Assembly: GCA_949775045.1 (NCBI GenBank)
Contig: OX459098.1
Coordinates: forward strand, 21,496,375 to 21,560,374
Length of the DNA: 64,000 bases
DNA from: Metridium senile
Lineage: Eukaryota > Cnidaria > Anthozoa > Actiniaria > Metridiidae
Direction: 5' to 3'
The stretch's first letter is position 1; the number at the start of each line of letters is the position of its first letter. Made by a program: the position numbers and the translations under genes. Positions 38,547-50,200 of this stretch are shown piece after piece. Below the pieces are notes generated by a model. That model made no database searches, was not told the DNA's origin, and was given only the letters and a program-made list of their open reading frames with translations.

Positions 38547-39316
38547 AACAGATAGCCAACTTCCTGTCTGAATGCTTTAGCGAAGGGCAAAGTTACAGTA
38601 CCATCAACACGTATAGATCTGCTCTGTCATCAACCCTTGAGCCTGTCGGCAACACTGGTGTTGGCTCACATCCATTAATTGTTCGACTTTTAAAGGGGAT
38701 GTACAACTTGCGTACTCCAACTCCTCGTTATTGCAAAACCTGGGATGTGTCTAAAGTTACAGACTATTTAAAAACATTGCACCCCTTGGAGCAACTTAAC
38801 CTGAAGAACTTGACCTTCAAAACTATAATGCTTTGTGCATCAGTATCGGCACAAAGAGAGCAAACATTATGTGCCTTAGATCTAAATTACTGCCAAGACA
38901 GCGTCGATTGTTTAAGTTTTGTTATAGCGGAACGTTTAAAAACCTCTAAACCTGGAAAGTCTATTGAAGTGACATTTAAATGTTTGCAAGAGGAACCTAG
39001 TGTGTGCACTAAGTGTACTCTCGTCGAGTATATTTCACGAACAAAAGCCTTAAGAGGTGACGTGACCAAAGTATTTCTATCTTATATCAGACCGCATAAA
39101 CCAGTGTCTACAGACACTGTGGCAAGATGGATTAAAGTTGTTATGGCCAAGTCTGGCATAGATGTGTCCCTTTTCAAAGCGCACAGTGTTCGGGGAGCAT
39201 CCACGAGTGCCCTGTATGCCAAAGGTGTCCCCATTGGAGACATTTTGCGGACCGCAGATTGGTCCAACGAACGTACCTTTCGTAAATACTACCTCAGATG
39301 TAATTTACATCATTAG
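38237..39316 (+). CDS. DIRS tyrosine recombinase
   Basis: The frame encodes a tyrosine recombinase with a SAM-like N-terminal DNA-binding region (SGTAKQYNSAWKKWYRW, SYSTINTYRSALSS) and the catalytic domain. Visible active-site residues are the arginine in SAQREQTL (codon near 38854), the H-x-x-R in KAHSVRG (39182-39193) and the tyrosine in RKYYLR near 39285. The protein would join the circular DNA copy into the genome. The frame is open from before 38237 with no ATG near its start, so the start is uncertain. All catalytic residues are kept. Confidence 0.85.
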   Translation: MDDAELVPAPTSTNPRETDFTAQEKESSILSSQQQPSSSTQPPGSCRVDIIRECLRNRGLSEEATNLISASWTSGTAKQYNSAWKKWYRWCASKQIDLLQAPLEQIANFLSECFSEGQSYSTINTYRSALSSTLEPVGNTGVGSHPLIVRLLKGMYNLRTPTPRYCKTWDVSKVTDYLKTLHPLEQLNLKNLTFKTIMLCASVSAQREQTLCALDLNYCQDSVDCLSFVIAERLKTSKPGKSIEVTFKCLQEEPSVCTKCTLVEYISRTKALRGDVTKVFLSYIRPHKPVSTDTVARWIKVVMAKSGIDVSLFKAHSVRGASTSALYAKGVPIGDILRTADWSNERTFRKYYLRCNLHH

Positions 39317-39451
39317 CTTGATCAATATTTATTGATTGTTGTGTTCCATGAAATATGAGAATGATTTCACTGTTATTGTTAATGTTACTGTTAATCATGA
39401 TATTAATAAAGGTTGTTATATACCTATTGGCTTCGGTGCTTTGAAATCGCA

Positions 39452-39560
39452 TAATTATCCCATAATGTGGAGCATAGCGAAAAAGAATTTAAAATTAGAC
39501 GAGAGGTACTTACCTTGAAGTATAATTGTAATTCTTTGAGATATGTGGAGCATTATGGGA
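39452..39560. repeat. DIRS internal complementary region
   Basis: The first part (CCCATAATGTGGAGCATAGC) complements the extreme left end at 35065-35100, and the second part (ACTTACCTTGAAGTATAATT) complements the extreme right end at 39770-39846. The joint between them defines the element's ends to within one or two bases. Confidence 0.85.
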
Positions 39561-39654
39561 TAATGCTACCCACCCTTCTTTTGGTGTATTTTAAGGTTTT
39601 AATGGTGTAATTCCCACCCACTTGTCGAACCTCGCCAATTTTAATTTCCACTCC

Positions 39655-39779
39655 AGGAAGAACTGATTATAATATTATCACCTGGGGTTATATACGGTGT
39701 TGTAATTTGCATTTGAATAGCTTTGAAGTGTGACCGCTGACCAGTTAGTAGCATAGGAAGTATGCATAATTATCCCATA
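39655..39779. repeat. DIRS right inverted terminal repeat
   Basis: It is the mirror copy of the left repeat, starting GGAAGAACTGATTATAAT and running to CATAATTATCCCA, after which the right-end extension begins. Confidence 0.85.
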
Positions 39780-39997
39780 ATGCTCCACATATCTCAAAGA
39801 ATTACAATTATACTTCAAGGTAAGTACATCTCGTCTAATTTTAAATTTTCTGTCGTAAATTTCAAATCATTTATCAAATATCAACAATCGACAGCGATAA
39901 TCAAGAGAGCGATCTGTCACTTATCACTTGTGGCTTCTCATGGTAGTTTATGTGTCACCCAAAAGCGAAGAGAAAGGGCCCTGGGAACGAGGTTGCT

Positions 39998-41468
39998 TGT
40001 TAAATTTTTATTGTTAAATTATATGGGAGGTTTATAGAATCTTTTTTTGACGTCACACACTGGCCTTGGCTCGAGCCTGGCCGTCAAACTGACCGCCGTG
40101 CATCGATGCAAACTTTATCATGTCTTGATGAAAAAAACTGCCTAAAACGACGATTATTTGCTCAAAAATGATAATAAGTGTTAAGACAAAAAGTATTGTG
40201 TATCTCATGATGAGGACTTGAAGTCTTTTCCTCAGGGAAAAGAAAGAAAAATATATTAACAGACCATCTTCGTGACAAGAATTAGCAATGGAGAAAAATC
40301 ACAGCAAAATGTCATAGGATATTTGCTGGACAACTAAATCAGTTAGGTCACATTCATAATTCAAATTTAAGAAGCTTATATGTATGAAAAGTGTATGAAT
40401 TACTCCAATGTGCCTTAATTGTACGACTGAGGCTACGTTTACACGGTACCGGACAAATTTTTGACCGGTCAAAAAAACATCCGCTTAGGGGTTCCGTTCC
40501 CACGGGACCGCGCTAAACGTGCAATAATTTGAACGCCTCACCGGTCAAAACGAAAATACTGTAATGATCGGTTTCGTGTGAACAGCATGTCCAGGTTGAT
40601 CTTTTAACAAGTCAAAAATTTGTCCGGTACCGTGTAAACGTAGCCTGAATTTCAATATGATGAACGTGGCAAAAAGGACTCATTTAGCTTCGTGACAAAC
40701 ATAAAAAACTGATTTTGACAATTGAGATACCAATAGATTTACTTGAACAATAATACCCAAAAGTACTATCTAGACGTTTAAAATTGTATTTATACAAAAA
40801 AGATAAAATAATCTTGCATATTTTACACTTAATTTGTCGATAGTTTCATAAAAACGTTGACGACCATTTTTGGCCAGCTTGTGTACACGCCACCAAAATA
40901 CATCACAAAAAACTCTCCTTGTTTTATAGATTCTAGCATGGATTATTATCCTTACCTTCTTCAAACTGATCAATTATCAGGACTTTTCGTGTCTTCATCT
41001 TGAGCATTTCAATAAAGGTACAGTTCGTCGTCTTCGCTTTCAGGTTCGGGTACTTTTTCCACAGAACCGATAAGACAAAAGACGTTATTTCTCGCCGGTA
41101 CAGTGGATAAACTAGCTTTTGTTAGTCTTTATGTCAGTGCTAAAAAAATAAACGCCGTTTTAATGTAAAAATGCTTATATTATTTGTAATATTGTAAAAA
41201 GTTTTAACTTTTAAAGAAACACGGCCGCGTCATTTTGGCACGCTTTGGCCCAAACGTGACGTCACGTATTTCTACTAGGCTGCACCCATGACGTAACGCA
41301 GTTTTCGATCCAGTGTTTATCCATATTATCCATAATTTTAGTTAGTGGATACAATGTTTAATTTAATATTCCATGATGATGATGAAGATAATGATGATAA
41401 TTTGCGGTGAAAATGAATAAGATGACGAGAAAATAAATATAAAAATGAATATAAAAATGAGTACCAAT
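39998..41468 (+). other. B-C spacer, right of the DIRS element
   Basis: The stretch contains a MITE at 40431-40645 and, near its end, a GAT-rich microsatellite (41372-41400) like the one that precedes gene B. The latter marks the start of the duplicated exon 1 region. No gene is seen. Confidence 0.5.
40431..40645. mobile_element. 215-bp MITE
   Basis: GGCTACGTTTACACGGTACC at the left is inverted at the right as GGTACCGTGTAAACGTAGCC, with matching AAATTTTTGACC blocks further in. TGA stands on both sides, a possible 3-bp target duplication. It has no coding capacity. Confidence 0.7.
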
Positions 41469-41563
41469 AGTGCCAGGCCTCCTCGGCCTGAATTCCGAAA
41501 ACTAGAACAGTCGAGAACATCCGCAGGACCAAAAAGTTTAATAACTAGTTGTTGTTTACCACA
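41469..41563 (+). promoter_or_regulatory. Conserved upstream block of the broken exon 1
   Basis: AGTGCCAGGCCTCCTCGGCC at 41469-41488 and AATAACTAGTTGTTGTTTAC before the ATG match the regions upstream of genes B and C. The promoter was therefore duplicated with the exon and may still be active. Confidence 0.4.
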
Positions 41564-42139
41564 ATGACGACTTATGATAGAGCAGAAGTTCCAATTTTAA
41601 ATTTCCACAATACAGCTGGCGCTATCTACTATTCCGATGGCTTTGGACTATTGCCTTATCCTATGGGCAATACTCGCAAACGCAGTATTACAGAACAGAT
41701 CGGTACGACACAACAACAACACCTTGATCTACTTTTATTAGGTTGTGGAGATGTTAGAAATGTTCTTTGTACAGTGTCTGAACTTTCACAAAGAAAACCT
41801 CATCACCGTCCTAAGAGTATAGAGTTTCATTTGAATGATTACGACGCTATGATACTGCCTCGAAATGCAATAATTCTTGATATAGCCTCGCACAACAACC
41901 CTGATTCACCTGATGACGTGGACTTCTTATGGAATGTCTGGTACAACATGAGTCTGTCAGAATCACACCGCCATCGACTACAAGAAGTTATTACATCGCT
42001 GTTAGACAGAAACTTTGACGCTGATAACGACGGCTGTGTGAGTTTCCAGGACAGTAGAACTGAACAAGAATGCCGTGCAGTATGGAAAGATTGGCAGGAC
42101 CCTTACCTGGTCGTGCGAAAAGTCAAAGAAGAGAGGACG
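41564..42139 (+). pseudogene. Extra, truncated exon 1 (DUF4470) upstream of gene C
   Basis: The frame starts MTTYDRAEV and matches exon 1 of B and C through VKEERT, covering about 192 of 281 residues and keeping the LLLLGCGDVRNVL motif. It then breaks off at the end of a fold-back element and meets a TAA. The last third and the splice donor are missing. It could give a short DUF4470-only protein or be a dead exon from a partial tandem duplication. Confidence 0.8.
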
Positions 42140-42242
42140 AATTAAATACACCACAGGAAAACACCTAAACACCACAGCAATCCCAAAAAGCTACGCGATT
42201 TTTTATCTTATCTAAAAGCAACCAAAAGCCGGGCTCCCTGTG
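42139..42242. mobile_element. End fragment of the CACAGGGAGCCCGGC fold-back family
   Basis: It begins with a TTAAATACACCACAGGAAA stretch like that inside the 415-bp palindrome at 55601-56015 and ends with GCCGGGCTCCCTGTG, the terminal repeat of that element. It lies exactly where the extra exon 1 stops. Confidence 0.6.
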
Positions 42243-42427
42243 GATTGTAGAGAACTTAATTATGGACTGCACACATATCATGTTAAAAATGAATTGAAAA
42301 TCCAAAAAAATTAAACGACATGTCACGATCGGACCCAGGCTCCCCTCGACCCCCCAGTCTCTTAAGTCTTCCCCACAAAAGAATAAGTACAAGGTATAAT
42401 TAAACAAATGGTATTTAATATAAAGAC

Positions 42428-42562
42428 TAAACTTATGAACGGTAAATAGTAAGTAAATAGTAAATATAATAGTAAATGAATAGTAAATGATAATACTTAT
42501 GAACGGTAAATAGTAAGTAAATAGTAAATATATTAATAGTAAATGAATAGTAAATGATAATA
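42428..42562 (+). repeat. Tandem duplication, about 68-bp unit
   Basis: ACTTATGAACGGTAAATAG and the following AGTAAATGAATAGTAAATGA run occur twice in direct succession. The unit itself is built from a shorter AATAGTAA word. Confidence 0.75.
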
Positions 42563-42756
42563 GTAAGATTTATTTTACAAATGAGATACTTAAGTTCGGT
42601 GTTTGCCGTTGTTTGACGCTGTTCGTTCGTGTTTTGCTGTTTAACGCTGTTCGCTCGTGTTTCTTGTGCTTTTTGATGATGTTGGGCACAGTGTTGAGTT
42701 GTTTTGGGCTTTTGTTAACCTTCGCTTCTCTCCAGCGAAGTCTTCAGTTGGTTTTA

Positions 42757-42850
42757 ATGATCTTTTCTGTTTAAGTAATCGTTTCTGTTCAAGTAATGTT
42801 TTCTGTTCAAGTAATCTTTGCTGTTTAAATAATCTTTGCTGTTTCGAGGG
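42757..42850 (+). repeat. Short tandem repeat, 16-bp unit
   Basis: Five imperfect copies of a unit like TTCTGTTCAAGTAATC follow one another. They precede gene C's promoter region by about 400 bases. Confidence 0.65.
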
Positions 42851-43271
42851 ACCCTGAGTGTGTCTGCTCCTCTTCTATCGACAACATTTAGGGACTCTGA
42901 ACGGGTCTGCTCCTAAAGTTTCTTGTTTGCTACGCTTTTAAACTCTTCTCAACGACGGGAACACTTCTCTTCTCTGAACACACGCTTTGTTGAACGGCGT
43001 AGGGCGTATTTATACGTCAACGGCACATAATTATGTTACATTTTCACGAGTTATAAACATGAGATTACATTATCGGACAATACTAAATATGCTAATGCAA
43101 AAGTTCCTAATGAACTGGACAAAACTACTTATGAATACTAAGAGACTATAAATAAGCTTTAACAATTAAAGATGAAACAAATAACTTAAGGAATATTCAT
43201 GACACGACATAACTATAAAAGTGAAAATGAAAATGAAAACAAACTGTCGAGCTTTATTTGTGATTAATACC

Positions 43272-43403
43272 AGTGCCAGACCTCCTCAGCCTGGATACCG
43301 AGAACTGACGCGGAAATGAACATGCACAGTCAGCAAAAAGGGAAGAAAGTCAAGAAACATTCTAAGCATCAAAAAGTCTAATAACTAGTTGTTCTTTGGC
43401 ACG
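43272..43403 (+). promoter_or_regulatory. Conserved block upstream of gene C start
   Basis: AGTGCCAGACCTCCTCAGCC and a TAATAACTAGTTGTT block before the ATG match the upstream regions of gene B and the broken exon 1. Spacing between the blocks is about 30 bases longer here. Confidence 0.45.
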
Positions 43404-44248
43404 ATGACGACTTATGATAAAAACGAAGTTCCAATTTTAAATTTCCACAACCCAGCAGGCGCAATCTACTATTCCGACAGCGTTGGAACATTCACTTATC
43501 CTATGGGCAATACTCGCAAACGCAGTATTACAGAACAGATCGGTACGACTCAACAACAACACCTTGATCTACTTTTATTAGGTTGTGGAGATGTTAGAAA
43601 TGTTCTTTCTACAGTGTCTGAACTTTCACAAAGAAAACCTCATCACCGTCCTAAGAGTATAGAGTTTCATCTGAATGATTACGACGCTATGATACTGCCT
43701 CGAAATGCAATAATTCTTGATATAGCCTCGCGCATCACTCCTGATTCACCCGATGACGTTGACTTCTTATGGAATATCTGGTACAACATGAGTCTGTCAG
43801 AATCACATCGCCATCGACTACAACAAGTTATCACATCGCTGTTAGAGAGAAACTATGACGCTGATAACGACGGCTGTGTGAGTTTCCAGGACAGTAGAAC
43901 TGAACAAGAATGCCGTGCAGTATGGAAAGATTGGCAGGACCTTCACCTGGACGTGCGAAAAGTCAAAGAAGAGAGGAAATACCATATCGTTCAGTGTTTT
44001 ACATCAGCTGAGAAGATTTGTCAGCATTTAATGAATAAACTAACACCGGCTATATGTTCTCAAGACCTAGACTTTATAAAGAATCTACAATCAAGCTCCG
44101 TGCATGAAGAGGTTAGACATTGGTCGATTGAAGGCTCTACGACAGATGATATTGACTGCATAAACCCAACATTAATTCGTCCATTTGTACATAAATGGAA
44201 AATAAACCACAATGCAAGTCCATTTGAAGGATATATGCCTTTTACCAA
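43404..44248 (+). CDS. Gene C exon 1: DUF4470-like domain
   Basis: It encodes 281 residues matching gene B exon 1 throughout, with LLLLGCGDVRNVL and the FHLNDYDAMILPRN segment. Differences cluster just before the MGNTRKR motif (SDSVGTFTYP here) and near the exon end (QSSSVHEEV). It ends at an AA/GTAAGT donor. Confidence 0.78.
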
Positions 44249-47200
44249 GTAAGTATTTGTATTTAAGTACCGACTTACACTGATTAACTTTACGCCTCAA
44301 TGATAATTCGTGATCGGCTAGCGCTTAGATTCTCAGTGAACTGAGGGTACAAAATACTTAGATCTTTTAATTTATTGCCGAATAAAATCAGTCACCTGAC
44401 CGTAAAAGCGATCATGAAATAGCAATAAAAATCTAGGTTTTTGCACATGCACGTAAATTAATATCAAATATCTGAATGTTGACGATACTAGGTCAAGCGC
44501 ATCGACAAATATAAAGGTTTTTTTGATACATGGAGGAGGTCTGGTCCCAGACTGTGCATATATTGATAATATAATAATAAGTAATATTTACAATATGAGC
44601 GGCCGATCTGTATCCGATATACAACGGCGAGTCGAAGACGAGAATATTGTACAGAAATTATGAGTCCAATGTTAGTTCTTTCATATTCAAGATAAATGTA
44701 AATTTGGCCGAGAAAATTCAAGTTGAAACTTATGCAAATCAGGACGAAATCTGTATGAGATTTACAACCTCCGTCACGGACGTGAATTCTTTTGTCAATT
44801 GCTCATTAATTATTCATGAATTTTATAAATAAGTTTATTAATACCTCTTGCAGTAACAACTCAATTACAGGTAAAGGCCAGTGTATCATAAATAATAATA
44901 AATAATAATAAAGAACAATCAATTCACACCAAGGCATTTACAGCATATCTGACGGTCACAAAGGGGTAAATCCAGCGATATTGCGGCGAGCGATATGACG
45001 GCGAGCTTCATATTACAGTAACTGAAAAGGAGCGAAAAAGTAGTACAAAAAAAAGTAAATACGTATCGAAACATTTGAATATTTATATAAGTGCACGAAA
45101 TATTAAGCTTTAATTTTCCGCTACAAGAATTTATATAATGAATATAATCGAGAAAAGTTCGGGAAAAAGGAAAAGGGATAAAAAAAACTGGCCGCTTTGG
45201 CAAATTTTGGTGCAGTCATAATAAGACGGGGAAAAAACAAATAAAAAAAGGACGAACGATGGTAGACGCGACGGTAACCATGTTTATAAAATCACTCCCA
45301 CAATGCACTTATAATGACGAATTTCTTTACTTAGGGACTGTGCAATAATTATCCGTACTTTGTATGCATCCACTTCTGCTTTGGAGTAACAAAATGCAGC
45401 TGGGAAGAAGCTGAAGCATTTTTAACTGTTGCGACATTAGCAGAGTCGCTACTAGCTAAACGACAGAGTATTAGAACGTTTGTGCTTTGCTGGAGGACAT
45501 CCACCATGGTTACAGTTATGGCGGAGGGGGCGTTGAGAGAGAGAGGGGGGGTGGGGGGGTGGGGGGTGTTGATAGTTATCTATTTTCAAAAGGTGGAGGG
45601 GTAAGACGTTATTTATACGTTTAGCACAGGGGGGTCTAGCTTCAATTTAAGCCCAATGTTGAGGATTTTAGAACCCCCCCTCCCGATAATTATTGCACAG
45701 TCCCGGATAGTACCAGAGGTACCGGATAGTCTCAAAGTTTATCACGTACACATGATAACTTTTAAAACGCCCGGTAACCCCAATTTTTTTACAACTGCAA
45801 TTATTAAGAACATGCATGTTAAACAATCGTTTTTGATCTAAAATTCCGAAAAAGCAACTGATTTTGGAATGAAAAATCGACAAAATTTCGAATTATATCA
45901 AACTCATTGCCTACAAATTTGAACATTTGCTCTAACCAGGATCCAGGCTGCAGCGGACAACCGAGATCATGTTAACATGGCTTGTGAAATGCCAAGGCGA
46001 GAAAGAAAGGCACCTAATCGTTATATAAATGAAGTATTCTCGGGCCGGGTCAATTCCTCAAAGGAAAATTAAGAAAAATGAAAACACAAGACCAAAAACT
46101 TTACCCCGTTGTAATTGCAATTATAGAAGACCGAAAAAAGATTCGGGACTTCAACGAGATTTGAACCCATGACGTTTGCGGAACCGGTGCAATACTCTAC
46201 GGCTGAGCTATGAAGCTACATATGTCAGTTAGGAAGTCACTCGACCACAGAGTACTATGTAGATATACCTTCTAACTTCGCCGGCGATTTGAGCCCCTCA
46301 AAATGGCATAAAAATAGACGAAATAAAAAAATAAATAAAAAATAAAGGAAATTTCAAGCACTTTTTGAAAGTGGTACGTGGTACAATTGTATAGCTAGTG
46401 AATGCCAAACGAGTACATGCCTATTGTTTTCCACTAGGTGATGAAATGATCCGAAATCGCCTTGTAATATTGCGTTACTTTGGTGAAGAAAATCGAATTT
46501 TGATCCCCTGAATTTTACGTATTTTTATTAATAAATATAGGTTTCTGAAAGCTTAAATGTTAATCTTTTCAAAAACATTTGGTTAATATTGAAAGCTTTC
46601 TGAGTAAATGAGCAAAAGGCTTCAAAATGTGCGTGTTCTACAGTGAGACGCTGTGGGTGGCGTGACCTTCACAACTTGATACAAGCAATATGTTCTTAAA
46701 CTGGTAAAATACAAGGCGCGATGCCAAAAAAAATCATATTTCACTATACTAACTTTTGAAAATATGTTACAAAATATATATTCCTATTAGAAAATTACTT
46801 GTTGATTCTTTACCATCTTTTATACACTACACGAGGCCCACTTACAGGCTGCAATGCATGCTGGAATTACAAATGCATAATTAACTACATTAACAGGACC
46901 GACTACATGTAGGGAGGTAATCATGTTGACAAGTAACCATAGCACCAAAGAGAAGGGAGGTTGGTTAAAAGTTGCCAAGGAATCAGCACTACAAACGCAG
47001 CAAGTAATATTAAGATAGCTTGTCTTATGAAGAAGACACATTCCATTTCCGAAGCTAGATAAGGTCGACCTCAATTTAGCTACTCAATTTAGTTTATGTT
47101 TTCTACTTTTGTCAGAGCTGATATTCAAAGATGTAAGTCATTGACAGCAGTTTGTAAAGAAGCCCTGCTATTATGGGTGAAGCAATTCCAGCAGTTCAAA

Positions 47201-50200
47201 GAACTACATCCAAAGGTATATGGTTGAAGAAATCGCGCATTCTGATTTGTTGAGGGGCATGCACATGCATTAGTGAGCTCCCCCACAAAATATCCCTTGT
47301 ATACATAAAACATACCATCAGCGTATGGTTTCAATTATTAGTATTAAAGTTTATCTTTACCGAGTGAATTAATACGCTCGAAATATCTCCGCCCTTTTTG
47401 GTCATAAAAATACATGGCACATACGTTTACCTACAAACCAAACAGCCGTCATTATCACTTAACATGTAGCATGAAAAATTTTAGTGCCCCCCATTGCTGC
47501 TCTGGTTCCGCCGACCCTGATTAGTTGAGCACACACGCATCACGCGCATTTGAATGTTGATCAAATATCTCAATTTGTATGAAAGAATAAAAGAAATAGA
47601 AAACTTGCTTTCCTGCTGTTTGCAAATATAAAGCACTTGGGAATTGTCAGACCACTTGACGCTTTGCTTAGTGCTTGTCAATTCTCTCGTGTTCTGCCAA
47701 TCTTCGCATTCTTTATAACTGTACACAGCACACACAAAGATAATGATGCTTATATTTTATTATTCTAGTATAGGGCACGTGACAACACTAGGTTTAATGG
47801 CGTATGCGCGGGGATGACTGAAACATCTAGCGAAGAAATAAAAGTGTGCTGCACAAATCTGTGTCATTTTCTAATAAAACACAATAAAATGAATAAAGAG
47901 AATGTTAACAGGGAGGGTCAGTATTTCATTGCTAGAGGTAAGACAGGAACAGCGCTATATATATATATATATCTTTTCTATCAGCGAAGTGAATCAATCT
48001 GAGAGCTCTTTTTTGTAGGATTGATGATGATAAATTGAATGATGACAATTGTTCTCCTTATTAGGTCAATATGTGGAACGGCGATGGCTTATGGTTATGT
48101 ACTAGTGGACTTCCAAGTGACATGTTGTTTGACGTCATTGATACCAGTAACATAAGTGATCATATTGGTTTGTTGAATGTACTGGTTTGCTGTTCACCCA
48201 GACTGAAAAGGTACAATTCTATATAGTTCCACGATCATTTTCACCTCAAAAACAACCCTTCTATTCTTTATCTGGGCAGGTAACGATATATGAATACGGA
48301 TCAGAGAATTGTATCAAAGATACCGTATGCAATCTTGAAAACAATGCCATTGGAGGTTGAATGGGCAGCAAACTCGTCTTTGGCGCTGCACCAACGTACG
48401 GCCGGAGTATAGTAATAATAAATAATAATAGTAATAGTAATAATAACAATGTTATTAAGCAGGAGGCTCACATCACCGAGGTGTTTTTCAGAGAGGTCCT
48501 GCTATAATACTATGCTATATAAATGTATAATATAATAATCTAAATATATCTAAATAATCTAAATATAAAAATATAAGTATATATTAAAACTAAAAACAAA
48601 GCTATCGAAATACGCATAAAATATATCTAAGTATCACTAAAAGTATATAAAAAAGAAATTTAAGTTAAAAACGATTTGAAAACATTAAGGCTAGATGCCT
48701 GTCAGACAGCAATATCAATATTATATAAAGTTGTTCCAGTCAGCAGCCGCATGAAATATAAAACGCTGTTTGCCCCAATTAGTACGCGCACGTGGCAAGG
48801 GTAAATCCTGACGACGGCTGTATCATAATTATGAATACTACAATTACTAGTAAAATTAAAATCAAAATCTATGATATTGTTAAGGCATTTATATACAGCT
48901 ATACAGCTATGGCGGCGGCGGTGGATAGCTAAAGGTTCCCAATTCAACTGACTAAGGGCTTGGGTCGCAGAAAAGTACTTAGGTTGGTCTAAAATCAATC
49001 TTGCAGCATTATTTTGCAATATTTGAAGGTGCTGCATCAGAACTTCATTGTTTTTATTACCCCAAACTAAATCGGCATAAATAAAAAGCGGTAATATAAT
49101 GCTATTGTAAAGTGTTAGGCGAGAGTTCAGCGGTAGTAAATGCTTTACGCGACGCAAAATGCCGAGTTTTTGACAGACCTTTGAGCTTAAGGCATCTATA
49201 TGGTCAAACCAGGTCATATTTTCATTAAGTGTAACACCTAAATATTTACACGATTTTTTGCGCTCAAGTGGATGACCATTAACCTCTAATGAAATATTAT
49301 TGAAAGAGCTAAGCTTACGTGCGCTACCAAATAATAAACATTTACATTTGTCTATATTTAAAGTCAAAAGATTGTCATTAAACCACTTGCATAAGTGTTT
49401 AAGGTCAGCGTTCAGATTTTCTTTAAGATCCCTTATATTGGATGAAGAGCAATATATAACTGTATCATCTGCGTATAAAGACACCTCACAGGACTTCATA
49501 CATGAGGACATATCATTCACATAAATTAGGAAAAGCAGCGGCTCTAACACGCTCCCTTGGGGCACACCAACGGATGCAGGCTTTGCGGTAGAGACAGAAC
49601 TGCCAATCACCGTGACTTGATTTCTTTGCGACAAGTATGATCTGAACCAGTCCACGACAACGTCACTGAGACCAGATTTGGAAAGTTTGTTGAACAGGAT
49701 CGAGTGATCGACGGTGTCCAAAGCTTTCGACAAATCCAGAAAAACAGCACCAGTGACTAAGGTTTTGTCCATGTTCTGAAGAACCAAATCAGTGAAGTTT
49801 ACGAGAGCAACTTCTGTAGATAGCTTTGGTCTGAAACCAAACTGTCGAAGAAAGGAATTTCTTTTCAAGAAGATAGTTGTATACTTGAGAGTGAACAGCC
49901 TTTTCTAGAATCTTACTCACTGTGGGAAGTATAGTTATCGGTCTGTAGTTGTTAGGATTGCATCTATCACCGGACTTGAATAAAGCAGAAACTTTACCAG
50001 ATCTCCAAATAGAAAGGAATGTTGAAGACAGGAGTGAACGGTTGAATATATTTGTGAGAACCGGAGCTAGAACAGGAGCTGAGTCTTTCAAAAGGCGAGC
50101 ACTGATCTTGTCAAGGCCGATGGCTTTATTGGTCTTCAGACAGTTAAGATGTTTGCATACAAAAGATTCCTCAACTGGATGGAATACAAAACTGGCTGTT

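Larger units (their letters stand above)
35065..39846 (+). mobile_element. DIRS-type tyrosine-recombinase retrotransposon, nearly full length
   Basis: The element has the full DIRS layout. Inverted terminal repeats lie at about 35092-35214 and 39655-39779. Left of the first is an extension (CTTTTTCGCTATGC), right of the second another (CTCAAAGAATTACAA). An internal complementary region at about 39452-39560 is the reverse complement of both outer extensions joined together, as required for the circular intermediate of DIRS elements. Inside are a gag-like ORF, reverse transcriptase and RNase H in two shifted frames, and a tyrosine recombinase with overlapping frame. DIRS elements integrate by recombination without target duplication, and none is seen. 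Two single-base frame disruptions in the polymerase make this copy probably inactive on its own. Confidence 0.9.
34833..39994. mobile_element. Older inverted-repeat element split by the DIRS insertion
   Basis: AACCTCGTTCCCAGGGC plus a CTTCGCTTTTGGGTG block (34833-34871) is repeated inverted at 39956-39994. The DIRS element sits between them. The simplest reading is that DIRS inserted into a pre-existing element of a few hundred bases, leaving its two ends 5 kb apart. Confidence 0.6.
42243..43271 (+). other. Spacer between the broken exon 1 and gene C
   Basis: It contains two tandem-repeat tracts (listed separately) and no gene. The frame at 42657-42857 is made by a short CTGTTCAAGTAAT repeat. 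Confidence 0.5.
44249..47115 (+). other. Gene C intron 1
   Basis: The intron holds a piece related to C's own 3' flank (44586-44830), an intact TTA-type MITE, and a tRNA-like sequence. From about 45350 it matches gene A upstream of exon 2. No gene is seen; the minus-strand frame at 44919-45203 is not supported. Confidence 0.55.
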
